A DNA stretch of 45,401 nt from a virus: the IMG/VR virus record IMGVR_UViG_3300046517_002587, positions 1 to 45,401 of that record; one strand, 5' to 3'. The position numbers and the translations under genes were made by a program. Below, one piece after another: positions 35,414 to 44,623 of this stretch. The notes under the pieces were generated by a model, which saw nothing but the letters and a program-made list of their open reading frames with translations, did no database searches and was not told where the DNA came from. Position 1 is the stretch's first letter, and the number at the start of each line of letters is the position of its first letter.

Positions 35414-38152
35414 ATGGCAGCGCAGGACAAAACCGTAAAGATCACCATCGTCGTCGACGACGCTGCGGCCCAGAAGGCCAAGCGCGCGATCATGGAGATC
35501 AAGCAGGAGGTCGACCGCCTCGTCGAGTCGACCTCCCGTCTTGGCGGGTTCCTTGGTGGCCTCGGCGCGGTCAAGGTCGGCAACAGGGCCGGTCAGACTG
35601 GCATGGGCTCGGCCACGCAGGCCACGCACAGTGCTGCCGGCGGCGCCATGGGCGGCGTCACGCAGGCCATCGCTGGCGGCGCCAAGGCCGGCGCGGCCGA
35701 GATTCGAAAGACCGCCGAGGAGACGAACAAGTCCTTCAAGTCGATGAAGGACAACTTCAAGAGCTTGGTCGACGCCCAAGATCGAGAAGTCCGCCGCATG
35801 GAGGGCATCTTCGGTCGCTTCCGTAGGATGTTCGGGGGTGGCGGCGGTGGTGGAGCTGGTGCCGGCCCGATCTCTCCTGGTGTGGGTGGCGCGGGCTCCG
35901 TCGCCGGAGGCGGTGGCGCGCCCGGCGTGAGCAACCCGCCGAACGCTCCGCGTCCGGGTGGTAGTGGCGGTGGCGGTGGTGGAGCGGGTGGCGGTGGCGG
36001 AGGTCGTCCGTGGTACAGCGTCACGGGCGCAGGTCTGACCCAGGGTACCGGTGCAAGCTGGCTCCCGGGTGGTGCGACCGGCATGGCCGCTGGCTTCGCT
36101 GGCGCGGCCGGTCTCCCGACCGGAACGCTCTCGCCCGCGGGCGCGGTCGGCATGGGCCTCAAGCTCGGCATGTCTGGCGTCTCCGCCTCGTACGAGAACC
36201 AGATGGCCAACGTCAACCAGGCCCTCATCGCGCCGATGTGGTCCACGAACGCGCGCGCGAAGCTCGGCGACACCATGGGACAGAACGCGCTCGCGATGCG
36301 CCACGGTGACATCGCTCGTTTCCACACGATGCGCGCGATGGAGTCAGATCCGAACTACAAGCAGATGATGAACCAGACGGACCTTCTGGAGTTCAAGCGC
36401 CAGAAGGAACACCCGACCGATGCCCTGAACGCCTTCGCGGCCGGCAGGGGCAAGGACTACCTCAGCAGCAAGGCCGGCGGATTCATGGGCGGCTCCGCGG
36501 GTGGAGATCAGTACGGCACGTCCCAGCAGGGTGGCCTGGAGCGCACTTGGAATAACACCAAGTCCGCCGCGAGCAGCATTGGTGCGTGGTTCACTGGTGG
36601 CAAGGCCACCGACTACACCGCGCAGGCCGACGCAGCGTACAACAACGCCGCGCCCGGTACCCGCGTCGGCAACAAGGGCGTGTTGGATATCGAGCAGGAG
36701 AATGCTCGCAACTCTGAACTCGCGATGCAGGCAGAGCGTCGTCAGGACATGCTGAACGCGAAGATGCGTGAGGACCCGGAGTACAACGAGCGCATGAACA
36801 ATCAGTTCGCCCGCTCGAACGCCGACTCCTCGCTCATGCGTGGTCTCGGAATGAGCGGTCGCGATCTTCGTGTGGCTGGCAAGGGCAGCCCGATGATCAC
36901 TGCGTCGCAGAAGATCCAGTCGCTCGCCGAGGTCCAGGGCCGTGACGTCAGCGAGTTCACGGGCGCGTTCTCCGCCCTCGCCTCGGGCGGTCGTGGCTTC
37001 GGCAAGAACTACATGGGCATCCTCGGCGCGCAGACCGGCGGCCTCTACAACGCTGCCGGCATCCAGACTGGCGGCGCCCAGTTCGGTGGCTACGGTGGCC
37101 TTCTCGGTCGTGGTGGCAAGTCCGGCATTCAAGGCATGATCGGTTCAGGCGGCCTCGACGTGACCGCAGGCGCGCAGCTGGCGGGCGGTGGCTTGTCCGC
37201 CATGATGTCTGGCAACTTCCTCGCCGGCTCCGGCGGCATCGGCGGCAGCGGTCTCATGGAGACCATGATGACGGCTGCCATGGGTGGCGGAGGGTCTACG
37301 ACCGGCGGCCAGATGCGAGTCGCTCGCGAACTCCAGCAGAGCCAGGGCTACGCTGACCGTGAAGCCGCGGGCGGGCTCGACAACCTCAACAAAGCTTTGA
37401 ATATGCGCGCGGCCATGAAGGCCTCGCCGGAAGCTCCGTGGGCGATCCGAAACATGCTCACCACCTTGAGTGAGCCGCAGCTGAACGACATCATGAAGGG
37501 CGGGCCCATGCCCGACGCCCTGATCGCTAACGGCGTGACGAAGGAGATGGTCCAGAAGTACTACGCCGCGAAGAACCAGACGATGTTCTCGCGCTTCGGT
37601 ACTTCGAAGGAATACGGCACGGACGCGCAGCGCAGTGAGGTCGGTAAGTACCGCGCCGCAAGCGGCCTCGGTTACCTGAAGGGCAAGTCTCCGCAGGAGG
37701 TCGAGAGGGCTCTCAACGTCCTCGCTGGCGCTGGCGCAGCCGGCGGTGGCAGCATCATCGATCACCTTGGCGTTCTCCGTAAGCAAGCTGCTGTGATCGG
37801 TGTCTACGGCAAGCCGCACGGCAAGGGCGCTGGCGACGTGCTCGCCAGTGGCACCAACATCGAAGCCTCCAACACCGCCCGCGCCATCGAGACGAACGTG
37901 TCTGGACAGAAGGAGGCCGTCGAGGGCGGCGCCTTCCGCGACGACACGGGGCACTTGGCCGAAGGTCATGCCGCCGAGGTCATTGGTCGCAAGCATGCTC
38001 AAGGTGCGCTCGGTTCGGGCAAGGACGTTGCGACCGCAATCACGACCGTGACCGCTGCGCTCACGAACCTCGGAGCAGCTCTCACCGCCATGACCGCGAG
38101 CGTGCCCGCCCCGAAGGGCGGAGGCAAGCGCGCGGCCGGCGCCGGAGGGTAA
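35414..38152 (+). CDS. Tail tape measure protein, 912 aa
   Basis: The N-terminus (VKITIVVDDAAAQKAKRAIMEIKQEVDRLV) is typical of tape measure proteins. A helical segment follows, then a Gly-rich stretch (about 135-210) and long helical/Gly/Ala-rich regions with recurrent GGxxG patterns. At roughly 1.5 angstrom per residue a 912-residue protein would set a tail near 130-140 nm. Position between chaperones and hub supports it. No lytic domain is visible. The next gene starts 3 nt after the stop. Confidence 0.75.
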   Translation: MAAQDKTVKITIVVDDAAAQKAKRAIMEIKQEVDRLVESTSRLGGFLGGLGAVKVGNRAGQTGMGSATQATHSAAGGAMGGVTQAIAGGAKAGAAEIRKTAEETNKSFKSMKDNFKSLVDAQDREVRRMEGIFGRFRRMFGGGGGGGAGAGPISPGVGGAGSVAGGGGAPGVSNPPNAPRPGGSGGGGGGAGGGGGGRPWYSVTGAGLTQGTGASWLPGGATGMAAGFAGAAGLPTGTLSPAGAVGMGLKLGMSGVSASYENQMANVNQALIAPMWSTNARAKLGDTMGQNALAMRHGDIARFHTMRAMESDPNYKQMMNQTDLLEFKRQKEHPTDALNAFAAGRGKDYLSSKAGGFMGGSAGGDQYGTSQQGGLERTWNNTKSAASSIGAWFTGGKATDYTAQADAAYNNAAPGTRVGNKGVLDIEQENARNSELAMQAERRQDMLNAKMREDPEYNERMNNQFARSNADSSLMRGLGMSGRDLRVAGKGSPMITASQKIQSLAEVQGRDVSEFTGAFSALASGGRGFGKNYMGILGAQTGGLYNAAGIQTGGAQFGGYGGLLGRGGKSGIQGMIGSGGLDVTAGAQLAGGGLSAMMSGNFLAGSGGIGGSGLMETMMTAAMGGGGSTTGGQMRVARELQQSQGYADREAAGGLDNLNKALNMRAAMKASPEAPWAIRNMLTTLSEPQLNDIMKGGPMPDALIANGVTKEMVQKYYAAKNQTMFSRFGTSKEYGTDAQRSEVGKYRAASGLGYLKGKSPQEVERALNVLAGAGAAGGGSIIDHLGVLRKQAAVIGVYGKPHGKGAGDVLASGTNIEASNTARAIETNVSGQKEAVEGGAFRDDTGHLAEGHAAEVIGRKHAQGALGSGKDVATAITTVTAALTNLGAALTAMTASVPAPKGGGKRAAGAGG

Positions 38153-38155
38153 ACC

Positions 38156-40240
38156 ATGTCCCGCGCCGGCTACTACAACCTCGCCCAGGACTTTGGGGCG
38201 TCGAACCTCGACGACCTCTACGAGATGGATCCGTACTGGATCATTGCGGTCATCCGTCTCGGCGAGCCGCTGTCGTTCAACCGCAAGAAGATGTCGTCGG
38301 ACTCCACCGACCTCTCCTCGGGCGCATTGCTGCGCGCTGCACTTCCTCTCGTCATCACCGACGACTGCATTCAGCTGAGCGTCTCGATGGGAAAGGGCGC
38401 GGAGACGAAGTCGTTGAACGCCACGCTCAAGCAGACGAACATCAACTACCTCGTCGAGATTCTCCCCGGCGACTGGGTGATGGCGTGGATGGTGAACAAC
38501 CGCACCGACTACGAATCGCTGGTCTCCAAGATCAGCGACATCGCCTCGGGCGCCAACACGAAGGACATGGTCAACGGCTTCCACGATGGTTTGAAGTTCG
38601 TCGGCCGCGTCGACGACGTCTACAAGGACGTGGTCGTCGATCCGAACATCGGCACCAAGATCTCCAACTACAGCTTGAAGTGCAGCGGCTTCGCCGAGCT
38701 GAACACGTACATGTACTACGACTACGCGCTCGCCACGTCGGACGCTCAGGGCGGCAACTTCGGCTGGATGGCTCGCTTCGGTGTCAGCACGGACGCGCTC
38801 TTCGGCAACGACGCCGAGGAGGGCATCAAGCAGAACAACATCAACAACATCGTCCCCACGCTGCTCGACCTCGTGCTTGGCAAGGGGCCGGCGCCAGTGG
38901 GAGACATCTCGCTCGACGGTCCCGGTGGAAACATCAGCGCGACCCCGCAGCTCGCAGACCAGGCGGACCCGAACCGTTCGAGCGGGAACGACCCTCCGTA
39001 CTCCTACCTCGTTCCGATCTCAGTCGGCAACCTCCTCGGGAAGAAGTCGGCCAGCAAGGGGATCATGTCGTATGCCGACATCCTGGAGCTGTGGACGGGC
39101 GTGCACTCGTACAACGTCAAGTCCGGAGAGCTGACGTTCACGCCGGAGTTCGACCACTCGGTCGGCAGCAGCCGTCGCGTAACGAAGGGTGGGGAGCTGC
39201 TCGGCACGTTCCTTCCGTTCATGCCGGACTTCGCGAACCGTCCGCTGTGGGGCGTGTTGCAGCAGTACGTGAACCACGCCATCAACGAGATCTACACCGC
39301 GATGAAGGTGAACCCGGAGGGCCGCATCGTCCCGACGGTCGTGTTCCGTCAAATCCCGTTCACCACTGACGCTCTCAAGCTCCCGACCGACTCGCAAGAC
39401 ATCGGCAAGGGCACGACTACGAGCGCTTCGCAGGAGTTCGTCTCGGCGGACGACAGCTCGATCAACGTCACCAAGTTCCTCGACCTCCCGCGCTGGTACA
39501 TCCCCTCGGTGATGGTGAAGCGCGTGCACGTGGGCCGCAGCAACGCGACCCGCACGAACTTCGTGCACGTCTACGGTACGGCGACGAACTTGCAGAACCA
39601 GGGCACTGGCGTCCAGTACCAGATGCTCACCAACCCGCCGGTCCGGGACGACGTGGACATCTTCCGCTCGGGTTGCCACACGCACGTGAGCACGGTGGAC
39701 TGCTGGGTCGACGACAGCGTCGGCAAGGTGCCGGGCAAGTGGATGGCTCTCATCGCTGACTGGATGATGGGCTCGCACCTCACGCTGAACGGCATGGTAG
39801 ATCTGTTCGGTGTCCAGGCTCCCATCGCCGAGGGCGACAACGTCGTGTTCGATGGCGTCGTCTACCACGTCATGCAGGTGGATCACTTCGCGAACATCGA
39901 CACGGCCTCGGGAGCCAAGCACTTCGGCACCACGCTCCAGCTCACCAACGGCATGCGCGATCAGGACCTGAACCCGGCCTTCAACGAGTCGGACTTGGGC
40001 AAAGGCCTCCAGCCCATCTACCCTGGCTTCCTGCCCGACGACAACACCGCTCTCGATCCTGGCCTCACCCTGGAGCAGAACCCGACCACGGGCGGCATCA
40101 CGCAGCACCACGCCGCGGAGGAGAAGCCGAAGGCTGACACCGCCGCCACCCCGCTCAACCCGAACAGCGATGCAGCTATTCGCGCTCGCGCCGATGCGCC
40201 GCCCGACTATAGCAACACCGATCTGAAGGACCTGCTCTAA
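38156..40240 (+). CDS. Baseplate hub candidate, 694 aa
   Basis: It lies between the tape measure and the spike. Early segments (IQLSVSMGKGAETKSLNATL, INYLVEILPGDWVMAWMVNN) look like the beta-barrel strands of gpD/gp27-type hubs that form the ring at the tail tip. The middle has PYSYLVPISVGNLLGKKSASKG and a large beta region; the end is Pro/Asp-rich. The stop overlaps the spike ATG. The assignment depends mainly on position and size. Confidence 0.55.
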   Translation: MSRAGYYNLAQDFGASNLDDLYEMDPYWIIAVIRLGEPLSFNRKKMSSDSTDLSSGALLRAALPLVITDDCIQLSVSMGKGAETKSLNATLKQTNINYLVEILPGDWVMAWMVNNRTDYESLVSKISDIASGANTKDMVNGFHDGLKFVGRVDDVYKDVVVDPNIGTKISNYSLKCSGFAELNTYMYYDYALATSDAQGGNFGWMARFGVSTDALFGNDAEEGIKQNNINNIVPTLLDLVLGKGPAPVGDISLDGPGGNISATPQLADQADPNRSSGNDPPYSYLVPISVGNLLGKKSASKGIMSYADILELWTGVHSYNVKSGELTFTPEFDHSVGSSRRVTKGGELLGTFLPFMPDFANRPLWGVLQQYVNHAINEIYTAMKVNPEGRIVPTVVFRQIPFTTDALKLPTDSQDIGKGTTTSASQEFVSADDSSINVTKFLDLPRWYIPSVMVKRVHVGRSNATRTNFVHVYGTATNLQNQGTGVQYQMLTNPPVRDDVDIFRSGCHTHVSTVDCWVDDSVGKVPGKWMALIADWMMGSHLTLNGMVDLFGVQAPIAEGDNVVFDGVVYHVMQVDHFANIDTASGAKHFGTTLQLTNGMRDQDLNPAFNESDLGKGLQPIYPGFLPDDNTALDPGLTLEQNPTTGGITQHHAAEEKPKADTAATPLNPNSDAAIRARADAPPDYSNTDLKDLL

Positions 40241-41142
40241 TGCGTCCCGTGGTCCCAGGACACGCTGACGGTGGCTGGCTGCCCGACAACGGCATCGCCG
40301 GAAACGTCATGCTTCGCATCGGCGAGGTCCAGAACATCTACTTCCCCGAGGACCAGGAGAACGTCTCCAAGCGCTTCGTCGAGTACCGCGTGTGGGTGCA
40401 GCACAAGGCGAACGGCACCGCGGTCACGAAGATGTACGACCACTGCATCGCGATCGATCACCTCGCTGCCATCGCGGACTATTCGTACGCCACGTTCCGC
40501 GCTGACTCCGCGGCGACGAAGGAGAGCAGTCAGAAGCGCGCAGCGGCTGGCAAGGGCGCGCGTGTCCTGCTCCTCTGCATCAACGGCGAGTCGCAGAACG
40601 CTGTGATCTTGGGCGGCATCCGTGACGCCGCCGCGCCGGACGACGTCAAGGACACGAAGGACGATGGACACCACCTACACTCGGTGTTCAACGGCATCGA
40701 TTTCAGCATCAACAAGGACGGCGAACTCCTCCTCATCTACAACGGCGCCACCGACCTCGACGGCAACCCGGCCGAGGGCACCGACACTGACGCCGCAGGC
40801 ACGTTCATCAAGATCGACAAGAAGGGGAACCTCACCGTCTCGGACGGCAACGGCGACAACCTGGTGTTCATCGATCGGGTGAACGGCAAGATCCGAGTCC
40901 AGACGGCAACCGAGGTGGACATCGTCTCCCCCAAGGTGCGCTTGGGCGACGACCAAACCGACGACCCGTCCGTGAAGGGCAACGAGCTGAAGGGGCTGAT
41001 GAGCGACCTCATCGACGCCATCGCCCAGCTCACGGTCCCCACCGCGGTCGGACCCTCTGGCATTCCGATCAATCTCGCAGCCTTCAAAGCAGTTCAGGCT
41101 CGACTTGACGAGATGCTTTCTGATACAGTGTTCGTCAAATGA
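40240..41142 (+). CDS. Baseplate spike (gp5-OB/gpV-like), 300 aa
   Basis: Residues 20-130 look like an OB-fold domain (MLRIGEVQNIYFPEDQENVS, ARVLLLCINGESQNAVILGG). A repetitive beta region (INKDGELLLIYNGA, IKIDKKGNLTVSDGNGDN, INGKIRVQTATEVDIVS) follows, typical of needle beta-helices. KVRLGDD then leads to a C-terminal helix region. This is the order of gpV/gp5-type spikes that puncture the outer membrane. Overlaps the neighbouring genes by 1 and 4 nt. Confidence 0.75.
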   Translation: MRPVVPGHADGGWLPDNGIAGNVMLRIGEVQNIYFPEDQENVSKRFVEYRVWVQHKANGTAVTKMYDHCIAIDHLAAIADYSYATFRADSAATKESSQKRAAAGKGARVLLLCINGESQNAVILGGIRDAAAPDDVKDTKDDGHHLHSVFNGIDFSINKDGELLLIYNGATDLDGNPAEGTDTDAAGTFIKIDKKGNLTVSDGNGDNLVFIDRVNGKIRVQTATEVDIVSPKVRLGDDQTDDPSVKGNELKGLMSDLIDAIAQLTVPTAVGPSGIPINLAAFKAVQARLDEMLSDTVFVK

Positions 41143-41309
41143 GTTTCACCCCCGCAGAAGGCAACTCTTGGGATCCCAAGGTGGTGGAGAACTGCCGGGT
41201 GTGTGGACCCAAGATCGCCTGCCGTACCTGTCACCGCCACGGCGAGCCCCGCGGGAAGTGTCCGGAGTGCCCGCCCGAGAGGAAGAAGCTCGATGGCGCT
41301 AAGCCCTAA
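41139..41309 (+). CDS. Rubredoxin-like four-Cys-pair zinc protein, 56 aa
   Basis: ATG overlaps the spike stop by 4 nt. Cys positions are dense (CRVCGPKIACRTCHRHG, then KCPEC), enough for two metal sites. Its end overlaps the next gene by 17 nt. It may be the tiny metal-binding tip or accessory of the baseplate, but function is unknown. Confidence 0.5.
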   Translation: MSFTPAEGNSWDPKVVENCRVCGPKIACRTCHRHGEPRGKCPECPPERKKLDGAKP

Positions 41310-41790
41310 CGTTCTCGCCCAGGCGTTCCTCGAAATCGCGAGCAACCACCCAGCGAACTACGAAGAGGCGGGCAAGCGCTGGGCGCACGCCTACGCGACC
41401 TACGCCAAGGATGCGCTGACCATCCCATCGCCCACCCCGCTGCCGGCCACGCTGACGGGCGCCGAGGAGAGGGTGATGGGCGGTGTACTGGGCGCTGCCT
41501 TTGCTGCGTCCTTCCTGACCCCACAGACCGCGCTCGCGTTCGACAACGCCTGCACGGCCTTCTGGTTCGCGCCGCCGGTCATCTTCGGGGCCGGCGTGGT
41601 CACCGCCGTGGGCGGCACCGGTACGCTCGCCTCAGGCCTGCCTTCGATCTGGGCTGCCAACGTCGCCGGCCGCCTGGACTCTCAGACTTGCTGCAAGCTG
41701 ATTGCAGCCGCGTTCCACGCGTTCACGCTGACCGTCATCGTGACCGTCCCGAACCTCTCGGGCCCGCCTTTCATTGGGCCGATTTCTTGA
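41293..41790 (+). CDS. Hydrophobic Ala/Gly-rich baseplate-region protein, 165 aa
   Basis: Residues 60-90 and 95-160 are rich in Ala, Gly, Thr and Phe (GVLGAAFAASFLTPQTALAF, VIFGAGVVTAVGGTGTLASG). They could be buried beta/helix structure rather than membrane helices. Overlaps the upstream gene and ends 20 nt past the stop of the convergent RNase H gene. No family recognised. Confidence 0.5.
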   Translation: MALSPNVLAQAFLEIASNHPANYEEAGKRWAHAYATYAKDALTIPSPTPLPATLTGAEERVMGGVLGAAFAASFLTPQTALAFDNACTAFWFAPPVIFGAGVVTAVGGTGTLASGLPSIWAANVAGRLDSQTCCKLIAAAFHAFTLTVIVTVPNLSGPPFIGPIS

Positions 41791-42298
41791 CTCGGCCGCT
41801 GGGCTTCTTCACCAAGTACCCGGTCACCTCGCCCCACGTGGGCTGACGCTGCCAGATCTGGAGCGCCTTCGAGAGCACGTCGGCCTCGCGGTTAACCTCG
41901 CGCCGGATCCACGTGAACTTGACGTAGGGCAGGAGCTGCGCGAGCTTCAAGCACGAATCGCGCAGGAACATGAGCTTCAGGTCGTAGCAGTTGTAGTGCC
42001 CGGTCAGCTGGTTGATGACGGTCTGCGAGTCCGAGTGGAGCTTGACCACCGCGTTCTTCCAAGGCGAGTTCAAGATCCAGTAGAGCGCCGCGCGCACGGC
42101 CATGTACTCGGCTACGTTGGCCGACATGTGCGTGCCCTCGCCGAGGTCGATGGACGCCCAGTGCAGAGCGACGTTGCCGCCCTCGTTCCGGACCCACCAG
42201 CCGCACCAGGCGTGCGCGAGCGTGTCCTTCTGGTTCCTCTTCGCCCAGTGGCTTCCGGTGATGCTGCCGTCGCAGAACACCTCCAGGACGTCGGTCAT
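41771..42298 (-). CDS. Ribonuclease HI
   Basis: 175 residues with the full RNase H acidic set: D10 (FCDGS), E64 (ANVAEYMAV), D90 (LHSDSQ) and D140 (READVLSKA). The IRREVNREAD motif near the end is typical of RNase HI. It removes RNA from RNA-DNA hybrids, for example primers during replication. ATG overlaps the stop of the upstream minus-strand gene by 4 nt. Confidence 0.88.
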   Translation of the reverse strand: MTDVLEVFCDGSITGSHWAKRNQKDTLAHAWCGWWVRNEGGNVALHWASIDLGEGTHMSANVAEYMAVRAALYWILNSPWKNAVVKLHSDSQTVINQLTGHYNCYDLKLMFLRDSCLKLAQLLPYVKFTWIRREVNREADVLSKALQIWQRQPTWGEVTGYLVKKPSGRVKKSAQ

Positions 42299-42486
42299 GC
42301 GCAGAGGTTCATGGCCTGCGTGATCCGCCAGGCGTCATCCATGTTGTCTACGACGCATAGGATGCGCTCGTCCACGCGGTCGTAGACCCCGCCCTGCATG
42401 ACGAAGTTGATGCTGTACATCTCGTCACGCTCGTCGTTGAACTCCGACAGCTCGGACTTGCTGATGGCCACGTAGCGGATTTTCAT
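42295..42486 (-). CDS. Hypothetical protein, 63 aa
   Basis: ATG 42486 chosen because it overlaps the neighbour's stop by 1 nt. The product (MKIRYVAISKSELSEFNDER...) is a small alpha/beta chain with DNMDDAWRITQAM at the end. No motif recognised. It is coupled to RNase H by ATGA overlap. Confidence 0.5.
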   Translation of the reverse strand: MKIRYVAISKSELSEFNDERDEMYSINFVMQGGVYDRVDERILCVVDNMDDAWRITQAMNLCA

Positions 42487-42683
42487 CAGTGCCTGCTCCC
42501 GTCTGGTTTGACGTGGCCGTTCTCGACGCACATCGCCTCCCACTCGCGCTCGACCTCTTGGATCGCAGCCTTGAACTCCGGAGGCATGCACTTCATCCCA
42601 CCCTCGCCCCGACGGACGTAGGTGACGCCCTCGCAGTGCCAGACGTGGAACATGTACCACTCCAACGCCTTCTTCCAGTCCAT
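42486..42683 (-). CDS. Hypothetical protein, 65 aa
   Basis: ATG 42683 follows GGGGGAA. A helical start (MDWKKALEWYMFHVWH) is followed by CEGVTYVRRGEGG and a second helix (EFKAAIQEVEREWEAM). Overlaps both neighbours by 1 nt. Function unknown. Confidence 0.5.
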   Translation of the reverse strand: MDWKKALEWYMFHVWHCEGVTYVRRGEGGMKCMPPEFKAAIQEVEREWEAMCVENGHVKPDGSRH

Positions 42684-42859
42684 CAGTTCCCCCACTTTCG
42701 GTGTTCGAGTCGTCCCAGGGTTGCAGCCCGTGCTCGATCTAGGGCCTCCACCGCGTCGTCAGCGTAGCGTCGTGCCAGGCGCGGGTGGTTGGAGCACCAG
42801 ACGTAGACGAGCGACGCCAGGGCGAGGAGCAGGGACACGGGGAACAGCAGCCGGCTCAT
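42683..42859 (-). CDS. Small membrane protein, 58 aa
   Basis: An N-terminal transmembrane helix (LLFPVSLLLALASLVYVWC) precedes a basic helix (RLARRYADDAVEALDRARAA). Start overlaps the TadG-like stop by 4 nt. Spanin inner-membrane or secretion accessory roles are possible but unsupported. Confidence 0.5.
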   Translation of the reverse strand: MSRLLFPVSLLLALASLVYVWCSNHPRLARRYADDAVEALDRARAATLGRLEHRKWGN

Positions 42860-43938
42860 AGCGCGAGCCCCGCGTGGTGTGAGCCGATGCCGAAGTTCGC
42901 GCAGCCGCCGCGCGTGGGTGGGTCCCTGCTGTCGTCGCAGTCGATGTAGACCGTGACACCAGCGTCGTTGCCGCTTGGGTTGACACCAAGAATCACCACA
43001 CGCACGAAGCCGATGGTGGTCGAGGCCGTGTTCATCGGCGCCGCGCAGTTGCCGTTGTTCGAGACGGCGAGACTGAACTTCGAGCAGCCGTCGTACGGAG
43101 CTGCGGCGGTGCACACCACACCGCTCACCAGCGACGCCAGCTGGTTGTTGAAGTCCGTACCGTTGCCGAGGCTCACCGGATCCCCCGCGTCGACCTGGGC
43201 GAGCTTGCAAGCAGCTCCGTCGCCCATCTGCTGGCGCTCGACCGAGTTGTTCACGTTCGAGCCGGGGTTGACGATGTTGGCCAGGACGATGTCTCGCCCG
43301 GTGCCGTGGTTGAAGTACATGGTCTGGCTGGTGCCGCACACCGTGACACCCTGGTTGTCCACCAACCCACAAGACGGCACCACGATGGGGAGCACGCAGC
43401 CCTGTTGCTGGCACGACCCGCCGGCCACAGCCACCGCGGTCGCCGTGGGCTTCAGCTCGTGGAGGTAGATGGGGATGGCCATCTTCTGCGACTCGCCGTG
43501 CGAGCCGACGCCGTCGTAGCGCGTGTAGACCTTCACCGCGTTGATGAACTGCGGGGTCCACGGGGAGATGTTGATGAACCCGTCTCCGATCTTGATGGTG
43601 GAGCCGATGGGGTAGAACTGCTTGGCCGCGGGGTCCCACCAGCCGGCGTTGACGTCCTCCTGGTTCAGGCCGATGTCGCCGAGGTCGGTGGTGTTCTTGC
43701 CGGCCATGGAGCGGGCCGCGAGCGGCGCAGCAACAGCCCCTGGGGGCGTGCCGTCCAGGGTCTCAGCGCCGGCCCGAGCCGCCGCGTCGACCCCGTTCTG
43801 GATCTGCAAGCGGATGGCGTAGTAGTGCCCGAAGTCGATGGCCACAAACAGCATCGCCATCATCAGCGGCAGCATCACCGCTACGATGAGGACGACCCCG
43901 CCTCGCTCCGGGTTGCGGCTCAGCGGCGCCACAGCCAC
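42856..43938 (-). CDS. TadE/TadG-like pilus-assembly protein, 360 aa
   Basis: The first 60 residues match TadE/TadG proteins: RNPERGGVVLIVAVMLPLMM, a hydrophobic helix, then IDFGHYYAIRLQIQNGVDAAARAGA, the conserved region after the membrane anchor. The exported part is long and Cys-bearing (SCQQQGCVLPIVVPSCG, CTAAAPYDGCSKF, DCDD). In bacteria these proteins belong to the Tad secretion system for Flp pili. Here it stands in a phage operon without other Tad genes. GTG 43938 is the first start; GTG 43932 is possible. It may be a secreted adhesion or exclusion factor. Confidence 0.7.
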   Translation of the reverse strand: MAVAPLSRNPERGGVVLIVAVMLPLMMAMLFVAIDFGHYYAIRLQIQNGVDAAARAGAETLDGTPPGAVAAPLAARSMAGKNTTDLGDIGLNQEDVNAGWWDPAAKQFYPIGSTIKIGDGFINISPWTPQFINAVKVYTRYDGVGSHGESQKMAIPIYLHELKPTATAVAVAGGSCQQQGCVLPIVVPSCGLVDNQGVTVCGTSQTMYFNHGTGRDIVLANIVNPGSNVNNSVERQQMGDGAACKLAQVDAGDPVSLGNGTDFNNQLASLVSGVVCTAAAPYDGCSKFSLAVSNNGNCAAPMNTASTTIGFVRVVILGVNPSGNDAGVTVYIDCDDSRDPPTRGGCANFGIGSHHAGLAL

Positions 43939-44336
43939 ACGTTGAATCCCACGCCGAGCACCAGGGCGCCCGAGAGCCAGAGGATGTCGACCCAGTACTC
44001 GCGAACGAGCCGGGAGATGGGCCGGCCGCTCTTCCAGACCAGCAAGGCGTTGAGGATGCGTGCGATCCAGCGCGTCCCGCGTCCGTCGAGGTCGAGGACC
44101 AGCCAGCCCGCTTCGCGCTGGCAGTCGATGTTCTTGGTGTTGGCGACGAAGTCGCGCAGGAACTGAGCGTTGCCCAGCCCCCAGTTGTCCTCGGGCTGGA
44201 CCACTGCGAGTGGCGCCACGAACTCGTAGTGGACGCCAGCGAGGTCTTCCGAGACGTCCTCCAGGTCCAGATCGGCGGCGTCCAGGTCGACGACCGTGGC
44301 GTCGTCCACAACGGTGCGAACGGATTCTTCGATCAC
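43920..44336 (-). CDS. Tail-anchored acidic protein, 138 aa
   Basis: GTG 44336 overlaps the upstream stop by 4 nt. The N-terminus is very acidic (DDATVVDLDAADLDLEDVSE). The middle contains CQREAGWLVLDLDGRG. The C-terminus is a transmembrane helix (YWVDILWLSGALVLGVGFNV) ending WLWRR. It precedes the TadG-like gene with 19 nt overlap, so the two may work at the same membrane. No family recognised. Confidence 0.5.
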   Translation of the reverse strand: MIEESVRTVVDDATVVDLDAADLDLEDVSEDLAGVHYEFVAPLAVVQPEDNWGLGNAQFLRDFVANTKNIDCQREAGWLVLDLDGRGTRWIARILNALLVWKSGRPISRLVREYWVDILWLSGALVLGVGFNVWLWRR

Positions 44337-44584
44337 GCGGCCACCGACAGCTGAATCAGCCCCTTCGCCACCATCTCGGGCAGCTCGGTCTCGTCGATGG
44401 CCATGTGCTGGGCCTCCCAGAACTCGATGACCTGAGCGTGGAACTCCTTCTCGGGCACCTCGGTCGCGCGGACCGGGTAGCCGATGCGGTGGGTGCCGAT
44501 GATGCCCCGGTCTGCGCCCTCGATGCGGTCGAGGGACTTGGGAGCGGTGGTGAAAATCTTGCGGGTGCCGATGATGTTTTCCAT
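44333..44584 (-). CDS. Hypothetical protein, 83 aa, leaderless
   Basis: ATG 44584 lies 6 nt after the -10 and has no ribosome site, predicting a leaderless message. The chain is mixed alpha/beta (MENIIGTRKIFTTAPKSLDR, AQVIEFWEAQHMAIDETEL). It heads the operon that runs through the TadG-like protein to RNase H. Confidence 0.6.
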   Translation of the reverse strand: MENIIGTRKIFTTAPKSLDRIEGADRGIIGTHRIGYPVRATEVPEKEFHAQVIEFWEAQHMAIDETELPEMVAKGLIQLSVAA

Positions 44585-44590
44585 GATTTG

Positions 44591-44619
44591 ATGCTACGCC
44601 AAGACGTCCCCGAAGTCAA
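44591..44619 (-). promoter_or_regulatory. Sigma70-like promoter for TadG-RNase H operon
   Basis: Minus-strand TTGACT and TAGCAT with a 17-nt spacer containing the palindrome GACGTC. Located 5 nt after the stop of the upstream gene. Confidence 0.75.
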
Positions 44620-44623
44620 GCCC

